From NCBI GenBank assembly GCA_029378245.1, contig JARKIF010000023.1:186001-250000 (forward strand): DNA of 64,000 bases. Reading direction: 5' to 3'. The notes under the pieces are model-generated. The model had not been told where the DNA came from, ran no database searches, and was given only the letters and a program-made list of their open reading frames with translations. This DNA is from Roridomyces roridus (taxonomy: Eukaryota; Basidiomycota; Agaricomycetes; Agaricales; Mycenaceae). The position numbers and the translations under genes were made by a program. Below, one piece after another: positions 44,266 through 57,118 of this stretch. Every line of letters starts with the position of its first letter. Positions within the stretch are counted from its first letter, which is position 1.

Positions 44266-47200
44266 CTACTCGGGCAGTGCCCATAAAAACGACTTGCCCG
44301 TCTCCTCCCCATGATATAAATCCTCCCTACACAAAACATGAGTTGCAGGTGAAGGAACGAATGGAAGACGTACCCAAAGAATTTGAGCGCAGTCACAGCG
44401 GGCGGCCTCTCCGCCATGGCCACCGCACGGACTTTCATCGTCCGCATAGTAAGAAACTCCCACTTTGCAGTCTCCCCCTCAGGCGTCCCATCAGCCGTCC
44501 ACGTCCTCAACGTAATCGACCCATCTGAACCACCGGTGGCAAGCACCCCCAAGGGAGAGTACTCCCGCTCGTGGAACGCCAAAGAGGTGATCATGGGCGG
44601 AATACTATCGTGTGCTGAGGGTATTGTGAGATCCAAAATCGCCATCGCCCGTCCGTTGATCGTGTGCAGACATAATTTGCTGCGTGAACATGTCGCGATG
44701 TAGCCCTTGCGTTGAACAAGTAAATCAGCAGTCAAAATCATATAGGGCGAAACTCACAGTGCTATCGTTGACCGCAACCAACCTCACAGCAGACTCCTCC
44801 CCGCCGTCACCATGCCAAATCGAGCGAATATAAATACCCCGATTGAGGTCCCAAATCGCCGCACTCCCATCCTTGGACCCGCTCACGACGACAGACCACG
44901 GACGAGAGGCAGTAACAGAAACCACATCGTCCGTGTGTATCCGCATGATATGGGACAGCCCCAAACGCACCGTACTAGACCGCACCAGTCGCCATAATCG
45001 CACAGTGTAATCACTGCATCCGGTCACCAGGTTGTCCGAATCGGCAAACGCCGCGCAAACACAAAAGGCCTCCTCGATGACTTGGACGGCCTAGAACCGC
45101 GTGAGTGGATCGTTTTGATTGCAAGTCAAATAAAAACCGACCTTCTGATCAATAACGTACCGCAGCTGCCCAGCTGCAGCACGCCATTCCAGACGCTCGT
45201 GTGGTCGGTACGGAGCACACAGCACGCCATCCGGGCAAGGGATAATCTTCTCCCCAATCATATCCACCACCAACTCGCCCACGGGGATTGTCGGTCCCAA
45301 ATCTGGAATAAGTCAGACAATGTTTCAAATCGGCGGGAGAATTCATACCACTGAAACTCCGCCCACCCTGTACGAGCAAATGCGGCTCCTCCTCAATCCC
45401 AGTAACAGTACCTATAGGCAGCGTCCGAATACCATAATCGTACTGCTCAGGGTGCGGCGTGGTGAACAATTTCCTCGGCGTTTGACCGACTTTCAAGGTA
45501 AAGAACATCAGCAATTTGAACGACAAAATCATGAGAATCATGAACGCACAGTTGTGAATTATCCCAACAGTCGCCTCCCTCTCGAGCTCATCCGTGATGC
45601 TATCGAGATCTACACAGCGAAATTCGTCAAGAAAAGAAGCGCGAAAGAAAGGGGAAAGACATACCAATCGACCCCTCGTAGGAAAACGGATGGAACGCAT
45701 TCAACGATTCTGTATCTCGTTGTTTGCAGCCCCAAATAAGGTCGATCCACATCGGTAGGTTCTCAGTCACGTACGCGCTTTCCAGCGCCTAGGGAGAATC
45801 AACCCGTATTCCAAGCGTCGACAAAAAGAAAACACACTTTTCGGTTCATAGTAATGAAAAGAAGCGGATCATTTTTGGCCCACGGCGGGAGTTTGACATG
45901 ATGTATCCTCTCGCCCGAATTTTGTTGGACACCAAAGTCCAGATTCGCCGAATTCTCGAGGAATCTTGAATGTAGTCAGAGATTGCGAACGGTACGAAAA
46001 AGCCAATGACGCTTACTCGGGGCAGGTGAAGAACTCTGGGATCAGTTCTCGCACATCTCCACGAATATCAGTGGCAGCAGACTCATACGCGCGTGGGATA
46101 TCGCTGGACGAAAACTGAGTTGAAATCCAACGGATGAATGAATGGTCCAGAAACACACCTGAACAGCCGATCCGGCAAATCCCAATCCCCACCCTGCAAC
46201 GTCTTGAACATGTTCGTAAACGGAGCCATCCGAATCAAAAAGTGGCAAACAATCATGGAGGAGCTAAAGTGAGTTCCATAATGGAATGGATCCTCGCCTA
46301 CGCTCTCCAAGTTTGTATACCGCATATGAGCTGCGTCGCGACGGGCATCAGTCAGGGCACCCATTGGTTTTGTGAGACTGCACGTATTAAATCAAATCAA
46401 ATGTTTCAGGGAGATGAGAAAGAACGCACTCGCGATAGGTCTCTGGGTTGCTCAAATCCAAAGTGGACGAAGTATAATCCTTGATAACCCACGCTAGGCA
46501 TGTGAGTCCAAATACATACACAAACTCGAGACACTTACGGAAGATGGGGTATTGCGTGGCATCACTGGGTGTGCGGCCAGATATCTGGTTGAGGATACTG
46601 ATGTAGGTAAACTGCGAACCCAAGTCAGCCTCACATCACAACGACCGAAACAAGGCATACATTGCTGATCTCCCGAGCCTGCCATCTTCGCGTCGCACCA
46701 GATAACTCGTCCGACTTTTGTTGGAACACCTTGCCGAACCTGGGAGTACGGAGTCGACCAGGAGTCGCGGAAGGAATGGCGTCAGACATGAATCGATTGA
46801 CAATGTTGAGCAGCCGTTGGTCGATATCGCGGCGGCGTTGCTTGTCAAGGAATACAAGCAAGATGGAACGGCTGTCCTTGAAGTAGACTTCAAGACTGAG
46901 GAAGGATGAGAGGGATAAGAAAAATGAGAAAAGAATACTTGCGCCACGTCGCGGAAGAGGAAAGTCTTGTCACTGAAGGATACAATCTGATCGTGTGACC
47001 AGCGTTGGGCCTTTTGAGGACCATCCAACTCGACGATGCTCCCAGGGACGAAGAAGAGTCGCTTGGGAGCCTCGTGAGCGTCGACAATCTCCCCATCATC
47101 GTTCTCCACGAGGCCGTCCAGCATATAAATATGCGTCCTACCAATGATGAGCAGGCCAGCTATCACAACGGGTTAGCAGCGAAATATAACGTCAAGTTGG

Positions 47201-50200
47201 AGACTCACGAGATGAATCAACGCCGGCTATCCGAGCGACAGTGGTGACAGCGTCGATAACATCCCCGGGTTCCAACTCGTGGCGAACCCGGCGGTGCTTG
47301 TCGTCGGTAATCTCCTCCGCCAGTTGTCGGTCTAACAATGTCAATAAACGCGCAGTCAAACGAGCGAGCAAACTCACCATCCATATCAGTAGCAGAGATT
47401 TCATAGGATTCAGCCCATGGCGGAACCTCCACTTGGACGATCGACTGTGCGTCTGAATCGGGCGCCTCGACGCTACGCATATTTTGATTGCTGGTGTCGA
47501 CACGAATGGCCAAGGACGCATCGTTCATCGGCTCCAACTTTTTTCTAAAGGCAACGTCAGTAACGGTCAACGATCCGCAGCCGACCGCACCTAACACGGA
47601 AGGGCCCCTCCGTCTCATCCAATCGCCACGCACGCATCTCGGGATTCGGCCACAAACCTCGTTCTGACGTGAGCAAATTGGCCCATTCAGTCAACCGCGA
47701 GACTTGTCGTCGATTTTCTCGACTGTAAAATATTATGAATCAAGACCGAGTTTTCACGGACAAGTTCCGGGGACTCACAGATCCAGAATATTCTTACGCA
47801 AACGCTTGCGTTCCGAAGACTGGATGGTCATCCGCCACTCGTTCATCCGAGTCATCGTCTTCACCACCGCCCGGTCACCAATCTGGATGCTGAATCGCGC
47901 AGAAGCAATCCTCTGCCGCAAGGGCCGCTTGTCCGAAACAAGTTGCGGATCAATCTCGGTCTTCTCCGTAGACGGAGCCAACACCGTCTCCGCCTCTTGC
48001 AAGATATCCAAAATCTAAATGCGGTGAGCCTTCAGCATCCCACAGGAACAAGGAGGACACACCTCGCGTTTCTGCGCACCAGCAACCGCGTTGTCCAGAG
48101 CCAGCGCAAGCCCAAAGTGCGTCAACTTTTCCAAAATCCGAATCGTCCGATGATTGACCTGCTCTGCGCCTGTGACCCTCAAAACGAACGTCTTGTAGCT
48201 ATTGACGAAAAGCTGCGTCGTCTGCTGTGACTTGAAAACCTCACGGAACGCCCCACTCGATGCGTGCAATTCAATCAACTCCTCGATCAAGACTTCCATC
48301 GTGGACTCGACAGCCCACGACGCGTTGTCCGAATCTACAAGTTGGGATGGATCAGAACAAGGCCAAAGGAAAAGTCGAAAAGAAGACATACCGTCGACGA
48401 CATCGCAATTACGTGCGACTGCGACCAACCCGGCTTGAAGCGCACTGAATATAGTCGGTACGATATACGGACACGCAATCGGCACGCCAGCCGACGCCGC
48501 ATGCCCATTAGGCTCCGGACTCTTATTCTTCTCGCCCACCAAGATATCCATCGCCGCCTCATTAACAGTCGGGTCCCAAGCCGAGGGCAAGACCGTCTTG
48601 AGCACGTTCCACCCACTAATCAGTTCAAACTTGCGCGCAAACGCAGGCGACATTTTGATACTGAGCGAGATTAGGATGAGGATCTGGTTCGCAATCGTCG
48701 GCGAAGGTCGGTCGCCCAGCAAGAGGATGATGATCCGCGTGAGAGGCAGCACGGTGACGAATTTGTTGTACAGCGCCGGAATCCCGAGGAGTGAGATGAG
48801 CGCCTCGAGCACGTGCTCCGCCTTCTCCCGCGGGTCCTTGTAGTCGATCCGTGAAAGCAGACTCTGCGGGGATGGTGCAGGCGCAGACTCGTCCTCTGGA
48901 AGCTCGAGGAGCCCGCTCCCGTGCAAGTTGGCCGCCAAATACGAAACAATCGGCTTGATGGCGTCTTCCTTTGAAAAACCGGCGAGCGCGGCAGACTTGA
49001 GCGCTTCGAGTACAAGCGGGAGCACCTCAGGCTGATACCAGTTTGTTTGCAGCGCAAACAGCAGCTTGCGCACCAGCCCGAGCTTGGCGAAGCGCTGCTT
49101 GACGTTGAACTTTTTATACCGGCTGGCGATGAGGAGTGTCGTAAAGTGCTCGAGATGCACGCGCTGAACTTCTTGTCGAGTGTGTGACCACAGCTCAAAG
49201 TCGAGAGCGATCGCCCGGTATGCGACGGCGTTGACCACAGTCGAGTGCCTGGTGAAAGAATTAACTCGACAACAAAAGGAATAAGAGCAAGACATACTCG
49301 GGTGATCTGAAATTGAACCCAAGAAACTCGAAAATCGTCTCAAACCCGGTCATATTGACCATCTGGGCCTTGGGCCGAAGCAGGCTGGCGAGAATCTCAT
49401 ACCCCCGAATACGCTCCATATCCTCCGAATTCTGCCAACTATTCCGCAGGCCGTCCACCAACACACCAAGTGCGCGTGACACCTCGTGCGGAGTCTGAGA
49501 ACAATGAATTCGATGAAAGACGGAAAGAAAAACAACACACGTTCGCGACCTGAAGCAATCTCAGAGGAACAGCCGCCCCGCCAATCTTCCACAAACTCAA
49601 ATCGAGACACGCAGCCTTGACAACAAACACATCGCCCGCGATCTTGAACTCCCTATTCGACCCATTGGCCGGGACGACGGCAGCAGTCTCTGGCTCCTGT
49701 CGCGGGCAATTATGCGGCGACACCGAGAACAAAATGGTCGATTCGGAAATGGCCAACCCATCGCGGACGACCTTCATGAGTGGCATCTGCTGAGCCGGGG
49801 TGGTCATTTTTGCGGCGACGGTGGAGAGGTACATGTTGAGCGACGTCGAAGCTTCGTACGTCAAGAACTTGACTAGGAGCGGATCCTGGAAGTTGCCGGA
49901 ATATCGTGGGCCGAGGTGATGGATGAATCGTGGTAGGTCGTCCGCTACAATAACAACAAATAAACAAACATTCAAAGACGTTCGAAAAGAGACACACTAA
50001 CCGAAAGGGAAGGACAGCATGTGCGCCGATGCGATGCACCAGCTCATCCGCGTCTTTTTCAAGTCGTCCCCGAGCGTATATCTAATGGCCTGCGGCTGCG
50101 ACTCGAACTTTGGATAACTCCAGTTGAGCCCGTCGTTGAGCACGCCGTCAATGTACAACCGGACAGTCGGGTTCGATGCGCGATGTGGGTGGTGGACGAG

Positions 50201-51614
50201 CGTGATATGCGTCCATCGCATCTTGTTGACCTGCCCCTTGCGGAAGACACCGACGTCTCTGCTGGCAGTGGTGCTGATCTCGAGCTTGCCGTCGCCGCGG
50301 AGGTTCAAGGAGAGGATGGTCCGCGCATTCGAACGAGCAGTGAATATTGGGTGCGTTGTCGAAGGAAGCTCCTTGATCCACACCCATATCATGAACGTAA
50401 ATCCCGTAACTGGCTGCAAAAAAGGTTAGTCTTCGCGGCATTCATAATAGGAATAACACGCACTAGGCCCTTGACACCCTCCTCGGTAAGTGTGAGTGAC
50501 GCGGGAGACTCCATCGAGAAATGCTCGAGCCACCGGGACTTCATCCCGTAGCGGATGACCTCGAGGAGCTCGGCATCGAGTATATTGTCCTCTCTGACGA
50601 CACGTTGGAACAGCAATCGCGCCACGTCGGGGGTCGCGCCCATGTCGAGTAGTCGCCGTAAAAGCTTTTGAAGAGCGGAGCGCTCGAGCTCGGGTGTCCC
50701 AGGCTCGGTGAAGCGGGTGAGGGCGGGCAGTGCCAGGCCGAGGCTGCTGAGCACAACCTGATTGCGGTGGGTTGTGCCTGAGAGGAGCTCAAGCAGGCGA
50801 AGGACACCGAAACGCATGGTGGCGTCGTCTCCCACGAGCTTAGGGGTGAGCCGGCAGAGAAGACCCACAGCCCCGGGACGCTTGATGCCACCGAGACGGG
50901 CGACAATCTCTCGTACCGTCGTGTCCACCTCTGATATAGCGGTATTTCGAATAGATTTGAAGGCCCCAGCGAGGGAAAAGTTGCGGAAAGCAAAGGAGAG
51001 GAGTAAGCCCATCGTGTAGTCGACGGTATCGGGGTCGTCGACCAACGATTGGATGGCATTGGCTACGGCAGAGTAGCCAACGCGTTTCTTTTGGGCATTT
51101 AGAGACGCAGATTCGCGACAGAGGTCCAACACACACCTTGAAGTACTCGGCATTCTCTACGTGGTCAGTCATGGCGTCCGAGGTGATGATGAATGCAAGC
51201 CGGCTGCATTCAATGACGCTCCCCTCGTCAAGACCCTGCTCATGCGCCAAGGAAAGCGCATTCATGAGCCCCATGAAGCCATCCATCTCCCGAAACACGT
51301 CCTTCGTGGCCCCCGGCGTATCCTGCAGCATTATGCGCTGTATCTCCAGCAGCACCTAGCCATCCGTCATGAGCCTAGTCCGCCGTCCGTAGGGTCAGCA
51401 CACGCACCTCAATCCTGACAGGCGTGCTCTCCGCCTGCTTCAGCTTCTCCACCGAGATTCGCATGATCTCAATGAGGACATCCCGGGCAAAGTCCTCGGG
51501 GTCGAGCTCCTCCTCTTCGACGGCGGTGGTGGGTGCGGAGGCCTGGTTTGTGACGGCCGAGCGCGGGGAAGAGTCAAAGCGAAGCCGCAAAGGCGTGAGG
51601 AGCGTCCGAAACAT
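44266..51614 (-). CDS. BEACH-WD40 protein (neurobeachin/LvsA/Bph1 family)
   Basis: Very large multi-exon gene; my reading gives roughly 2,000 residues with many introns near 50 nt (first: 51407-51356). Domains in order: an N-terminal armadillo-like region ([16 protein letters not shown] start; 51.3-50.5 kb); a concanavalin-like domain (50419-49997: [40 protein letters not shown]); a long alpha-solenoid (49.5-47.8 kb); a PH-like BEACH-associated domain (47.2-46.9 kb: [34 protein letters not shown]); the BEACH domain (46.7-45.4 kb: [55 protein letters not shown]); then C-terminal WD40 repeats ([22 protein letters not shown]). It ends KSFLWALPE. Family members act as scaffolds in endosome and autophagosome membrane traffic. 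I saw no in-frame break, but I did not verify every exon border. Confidence 0.9.
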
Positions 51615-52856
51615 TCGTCGTCGTGGTCGCTGGCAGCGACGGAAGCAAGCAAGCGCGACGACGGGTCACAGTGTCACATCCATCTGATGCGAAGATCTTT
51701 TATCTTATCACATGGGAAGTGTTTCACGTTCTTCGGACATCCCGCCACGACAGGTTCCAACTCTGATGCTCATTTCGCAACGCCGCGGCTTCAGTCCATT
51801 GGATATATTCATGCTGGTATAAAGATCGTCCACAACCTAGTGCATCAAACTTCTCCCAAAAAATACCACTACACGAGCAGATCCTCAAATCCTTCATTGG
51901 AGACAAACCAACAGACGAGGTCAAAAATTCTGGACTGCTCGCTCATTCATGTTTTGAAGCGGAGTCGAACCGCGCTCTGACCGGTATCGCATCTGGAACA
52001 TGCTGGGGGAATCCGACGTCGTTCCTCTCCCTGTCTGACGACCAGCGATTAGCTTTTCTCGTATCGTTCTGGAACCGAGTTGGATTATTTGGCCTTTCGA
52101 CTGTGGTGGACAGACATGTAGTCGCGAAATGAGGTCTAGTTCTGGATGGAGCCTCCTCGAAGCAAGCTGGGCACACCTCGCTTCCAATGGATTTGTGTAA
52201 AGCAGCTTCGAATTCATGTACAATAACTCAAGCCCACTCATGATTTCGGCCACTCGCTTCCCGACCAAAAAATTCGGATGGAATTTCGGGAAGGACCCCG
52301 TTCGATTCGGGGGCGGGCTTTGATCGGTCCTTCCAAGAATTTTTGCCGACTGGGTACAAATGAGGGCAATTCAAATTGTAGAATGTGGGATTTCACATTC
52401 CGTGGAGGCATCCAAGTACATTCCTATGCAGAGAATCACCGGTCGACTCGCGGCTTCCTCGCATTCGTTTTTGCGACACGGTAGGACGCAGTACGCTCAG
52501 TGGAAGGAAACGCAAAAAGGATTGAGTCCGTACGCATTCTGACCCGAAATTGTTCATCAGAAGTCCGGATGACCTCGTTCGACTCGAGAGTGGGTGTATA
52601 TTCTCGGTGACATCTGTTGTTTTACATACCAAGTAAAGGAGCCAATGTATCTGTGCGATGGGCACTCCGCTCATGTAGGAAAGGTAAGTACATGGCAGGT
52701 TCGTTCGCAGGTCCAAGACTGTTCAATTCTGAATGGTAAGTAGTAAGTACATACATGATAAATACATCCATTGGGATTCCGCACAAGCATCAACACAAGC
52801 TCCCAAATTCCGGCGTCTCCCAACCCCAAAATAAGGACACCCAGTCAGAGATCTTC
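51615..52856. other. Intergenic with one tRNA-like module
   Basis: A minus-strand tRNA-like core (GGTTCGACTCC) lies at 51961-51971, with GGAACGACGTCGGATTCCCC upstream of it on the same strand. The first part is the upstream flank of the BEACH gene. No supported protein-coding gene in the remainder. Confidence 0.4.
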
Positions 52857-53159
52857 CTATCCGGCACCGCTGCGTCGGAGGCAGCCACTAACAAAAGGGG
52901 TTTGAGTATTTATGGGGTTCGGGAAATAGGCGAAGTCGAACATACCACCCTGTGGTAGCAAGACATGTACAGATGCGCTGGTGGCTTCTTCGGGGTTGGT
53001 CCATTCATTCGATGCTTCTGGAGGGATATAAGCCGAATGGAACAAGTACATGGTTGTGACTCTCACCAATTCCCGGGCAGGGCTCTCCGGTGACTGCATC
53101 TTCGTCTTGAACTTGTACCTCGCACACTGCGCCACCAGGGTAAAATTGATCGGCAAAGT

Positions 53160-56100
53160 CAAGGCATGCATGCGCGCAACTCACCCTTCGCAAATGATTC
53201 CTCCCTTTCACCGGAGAGTTGGAATAAGGGTTGTCCCAGATGAATCGCGAGCTCCTGACTATCAGGATCGAATCCCTTGAAAGCATGGAACGTCCGCAGC
53301 GCCTGGTAAACATTCGCATCCCAAGACATTGCCCAGATCACCATCTTCATCTCTATTGCAGGAAGCCCGTGGCTTCTGGCCTGTTCCGCGCTCAACCGAT
53401 CTAGCCCGGATGGATCGAACGACCGAAACCAAGGACATTCGGGTCACCGAGGGGATTTTGAACTCGTGAAAAAGTCCTTGGGTGGACACAAGAATAGAAA
53501 ACTCTCGGAGCGCTCTTTGTGTGAAGCCGGCATCGCTATGTGGGCGTAGATGTACAATTCGTCAATGAGTACCGTAAGTTCGGGTCAGCTGATATATGAG
53601 AAAAGGAGAGGACAAGGTTCCGCACCGAAGGCATCGCATCCGGACATTATTTGGAGTCGCTTGAATGTATGATTCGCTTGAGACATCCACGTGTCAGCAA
53701 TGGACCGGAGCTCAGTCTGCCAGGACAGAACAGCGTGTTTTCCGAATATATCCTCCGAGTTGAAACTGGATTTGATTTGGTCAGGTTGTTCGTGGCGAAT
53801 GAAGGTTTGATTCACCGTGTCCAGCCATCCTGTGTTACTGTTCCAAACAAGGGCAAGAATTCCCAGAGCCCATACGTCGATGCCCAACGTTCACATTTCA
53901 CGGGAACATCCGGCAAAAAAGCAACTTCGACATGATCCTCAAGCCGCCGAGAACTACGAGGCCTGGGACTGTATAGGATCGTCCCAACCTAGACTCGCGG
54001 GCCAGTCACGTCCACTCGGCCATCAGACCAAACAACAACACAAAGATAACCTCGTGGACGGACTGGGCCGCCACGTCGCGTGTTTCAGTGATGGATTTTC
54101 CCCCTGCCATTTCAAAGGCTCGACTTAGAAAAAACCATGGAAATCTTCGGATTTCTGCTCCCTAGGCACCTATTTGAGAATGGACAACTTTTCATTCTCT
54201 ACCAATTGAGCCGAAGTTGCGTTTAGCAGTAAATTTTCATCTATGGGACCCAATCAAGCTCGGAAGCCCACCCCACCACCTAAAAAACTTGTCTGCTGCA
54301 TTGGAATTCCTGCCCTTGGTCGAGACTCATCCGCAATCCCGATTTTTTGTCGCTGCAAGCTACCGTTTCCTAATTGGACCGACTCGGAAGGTCTCGGAAG
54401 CTGCCTCGGCTAATGCAGCACAGCCGTATCGCGGGCCCAATTTGGCCTCGAGACATCCTCCACCCCAATTGGTGTTCTTTTCATCGTGGAAGCGTCGATT
54501 TGAGGTGCAGATACTGCATCCATTTCATGTACTTGCCTCCCAGTCCAAGTACAGTAGAGTAGCTTATATGGAATATCGTCGGGAAGGGTCTGAAGGCTAT
54601 TCCATATGACGGATATTCCACATGGAATATTCAATTATTTTTGAATTATTTTTATAAATCGAAAAATATTCTTCAAATACCCCCATTGTGTGTGATGTCA
54701 GTGTTCCTTTCAACCGCGGGACCACTCTGCCTCCGAAACCAGCTCAATTCATGCTCAAATTTGAGATTCAACCCTCAGCCGTGCCATCATTGGGATCAAA
54801 ACATGATGGACCGCGATCAACTCTCATCAAATATCCTTAGCGATGAAAAATGTTGAGACAATGGCCCGAGAATGTCTAAGTTGCCTATTGGATATCAAAC
54901 AATGACCGATTTTGGCCTGTTTCTCACCCAAATACACTGGTTTTTGCGGTTTAGGGCACCCGCAGAATGGAATAACGGCCTCATGAGCCTATTCCATATT
55001 CCGGAGCACGGTGAGTGGAATAATTGGCTGTGCCCGACCTCGGACAAGTCCCAAGGCTATTCCATATCACAGTTATTCCACATGACAATATTCCATATGA
55101 ACTACTCAACTGTAGCACCCCGAAATGTAGATTTTTGAGCAGAAACTGAGGAAGAGGGAAATGATAGAGAATGCAAAACTATCCATATTGCAATAGGACA
55201 ACTAGAGACAAAAATCTGAGCATTTTGGATGAATTTTTCTAAGTCAAGCCTTTGAAATGGCGGGGAGAAAATCCATCACCGAAACACGCGACGCGGGCGC
55301 CCAGCCGGTACCCTTGATTGTCTGAAGTTGTGATGGCATCAGTAGGGTACCGGCTGGTTCACGAGCCTAGTCCCAACCCGCAAATCCGTGTTTTGACCTG
55401 GATCGATCCGAATGTAGTGGACTTTGGAAAGTGCCTCAACACTGATGTCATGGAAGTTGGATATCGACAAAATCCCCAAGGCTTTGGTCTCCCAGGTGGC
55501 ATCGTTCCAATCAATCTGGCCGCGGAGAGTGGAGTCCAAGTTCAGATAAGGTAACTTTGGAGCCATGATATCGCTTGGTTCGAGGTCTATGCAGAGTCGA
55601 CCAGTCGAGCCACGGATCCAGTAGGTCCTAGTCTAACTGGTGTGGATCGGTGGTTTCAACCAGGGTTGGGCACTCACAAAAAACGAGTCGCCATACTGTG
55701 CCTTGACACTCTACTTGAAGTCAGGGCAAGGATCTCGACTGCTCAGGGACACGTCACTGACCCGATCTTCATATCCCTTTTGCGGAATGTACTCAACGTC
55801 TTGGCCGAAAACACAGCTGGCACATACCCAAAGAGCCAGCAGATAAATCCGCAGAATAGTCGACGCCCGATGAAGGTCGAAGTAATCCTCGTAAGGCATT
55901 AGATCTACTCGCAACCTGAGTTAATTTCCGCGATTTGAAGGGACTGGAAACAAAAAAAACCATCGTGTGCGATTGCACCATGTGTGCCAGCGATATCGGA
56001 AACACCGAAGATCTGGAGGATGTTTGGATGCCTGGAGACGGACCAAAAAATTAGCATTGCGTAGCAAGAACTTTCAATCAACGCTCACCAGACATTCGTG

Positions 56101-56600
56101 TATCGTGATATGTATTCACGACAGTTCTAAATCAATGAATGCAAGAGGCAGCGCGCATGACAGCGCAACGGAGAGTTACACACCTCTTCGGCATTTTCCC
56201 CCTCGAATAACATCACCGACCTCTCCGTCTCCTCTCGAATTTTGGCCGAAAACATGCGCCGAGGCACGACGGTGACGCCTCGGCTCCGCCAGATCGTAGT
56301 GTGGTCGTCACCTAAATGAATCTCCCTCTGCAGATCAATATCTCCTCGGCCAATCCACTTGAAATCTGGAACACATGGCGCGACTCGGCGTTTCGTACAA
56401 GCGATGGTTGGGGAAGAGCCTACATACGCTCATGAACGCTCCGAACAGTATTGTGTACATGGACTTGGCTTGTAAAAGTTCCACCTGTAACACGTAGGTG
56501 CCGAGAGTGCGGAAAAAAGGCGCCCGCGAATCTGTGTCGATTCAGAGTATGGTCCCAGCGGATTCGATACTTTCTGGGCCGCATTCGGCATCGGACGAAG
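53160..56600 (-). pseudogene. Agaricomycete kinase-like family gene, split by a transposon and with a premature stop
   Basis: The gene runs 5' to 3' from about 56,600. Exons read FAGAFFPHSRHLRVTGGTFT, then FKWIGRGDIDLQREIHLG, CREYISRYTNVW and HPNILQIFGVSDIAGTHG (kinase-N-lobe-like), YWIRGSTGRLCIDLEPSD, and WNDATWETKALGILSI up to RLVNQPVPY. A 1.24-kb TIR element interrupts at 55303-54065. The gene resumes with RLEDHVEVAFLPD, GTVTQDGWTRFNSEDIFGKH, MSQANHTFKRLQIMSG, SESFLFLCPPKDFF, PECPWFRSFDPSGLDRLSAE, WDANVYQALRTFHAFKGFDP and GQPLFQLS. I know these blocks, in this order, from a large family of uncharacterised Agaricomycete proteins. In that family a Trp precedes the P-[ED]-C-P motif; here the codon is TGA (about 53444). 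One junction before LIDELYIY also has no clean splice. Function is unknown. Confidence 0.65.
54065..55303. mobile_element. Non-autonomous TIR element inside the kinase-like gene
   Basis: The left end (from 54065: GGGCCGCCACGTCGCGTGTT, CAGTGATGGATTTTC, GCCATTTCAAAGGCT, GACTTAGAAAAA) is mirrored at the right end (55303 back to about 55236) with few mismatches, giving about 66-bp TIRs. The interior carries several copies of TATTCCATA/TATGGAATA near 54565-54625 and 54985-55100. No transposase frame. Immediately right of the element, CCAGCCGGTACCCT and AGGGTACCGGCTGG form a small hairpin (55300-55358). Confidence 0.7.
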
Positions 56601-57118
56601 CACTCGAGGGAGTATTGGGGTCCATTGGAAGCGGCGGGGAGAGAAGGAAGGTAAGCGACGCCGCACAGTGTCGAGGCTGTACTTGAGCTGTCTCTAGCTG
56701 TTCGTTGCCAGGGGACTAGTGAACCTTAGCCGGACGGCTGATTACTGAGTTTGGAGTAACCCTAGGGCTTGCTTGACGGCAGTGATTAGCATCACGAGAT
56801 GCCCGTGTCATACAACAGTAAGGCCAGCAAGTATTCAGAGTGGGAACGCGTGAGACTTCTATCATCACCATACGGTCGAGGGACGACGAAACGGATTGGC
56901 GCAACCATTACTGCAGACGAGTGCTCCATGAATCGATGAATCCAAGGCAGCCGAGCGTATTATGCTCAACTTTCGCTCTGTCGCGGAGGACTTGAGAGAG
57001 GGAGGTATGTAAATGCTGTGTTGAGTACGCAAATCTAGAATACGTTCTGTGAAGAGTTTCAGACTTTAGATCGACGAACTTGCGAGAAATTTGTAACGGC
57101 ACTGACAAAGATGTCAAC
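56601..57118. other. Intergenic, no gene seen
   Basis: Lies between the start of the kinase-like pseudogene and the 3' end of the beta-lactamase-like gene. The first part may include the pseudogene's first exon (MRPRKYRIRWDHTL, up to about 56,590) and promoter. No other feature. Confidence 0.35.

Noticed and set aside
53585..53887. Peptide GIDVWALGILALVW on the minus strand resembling a protein kinase subdomain IX
   Set aside because: It is an out-of-frame reading. The correct frame through the same bases gives GTVTQDGWTRF, which fits the neighbouring exons of the kinase-like family and splices cleanly to FNSEDIFG.
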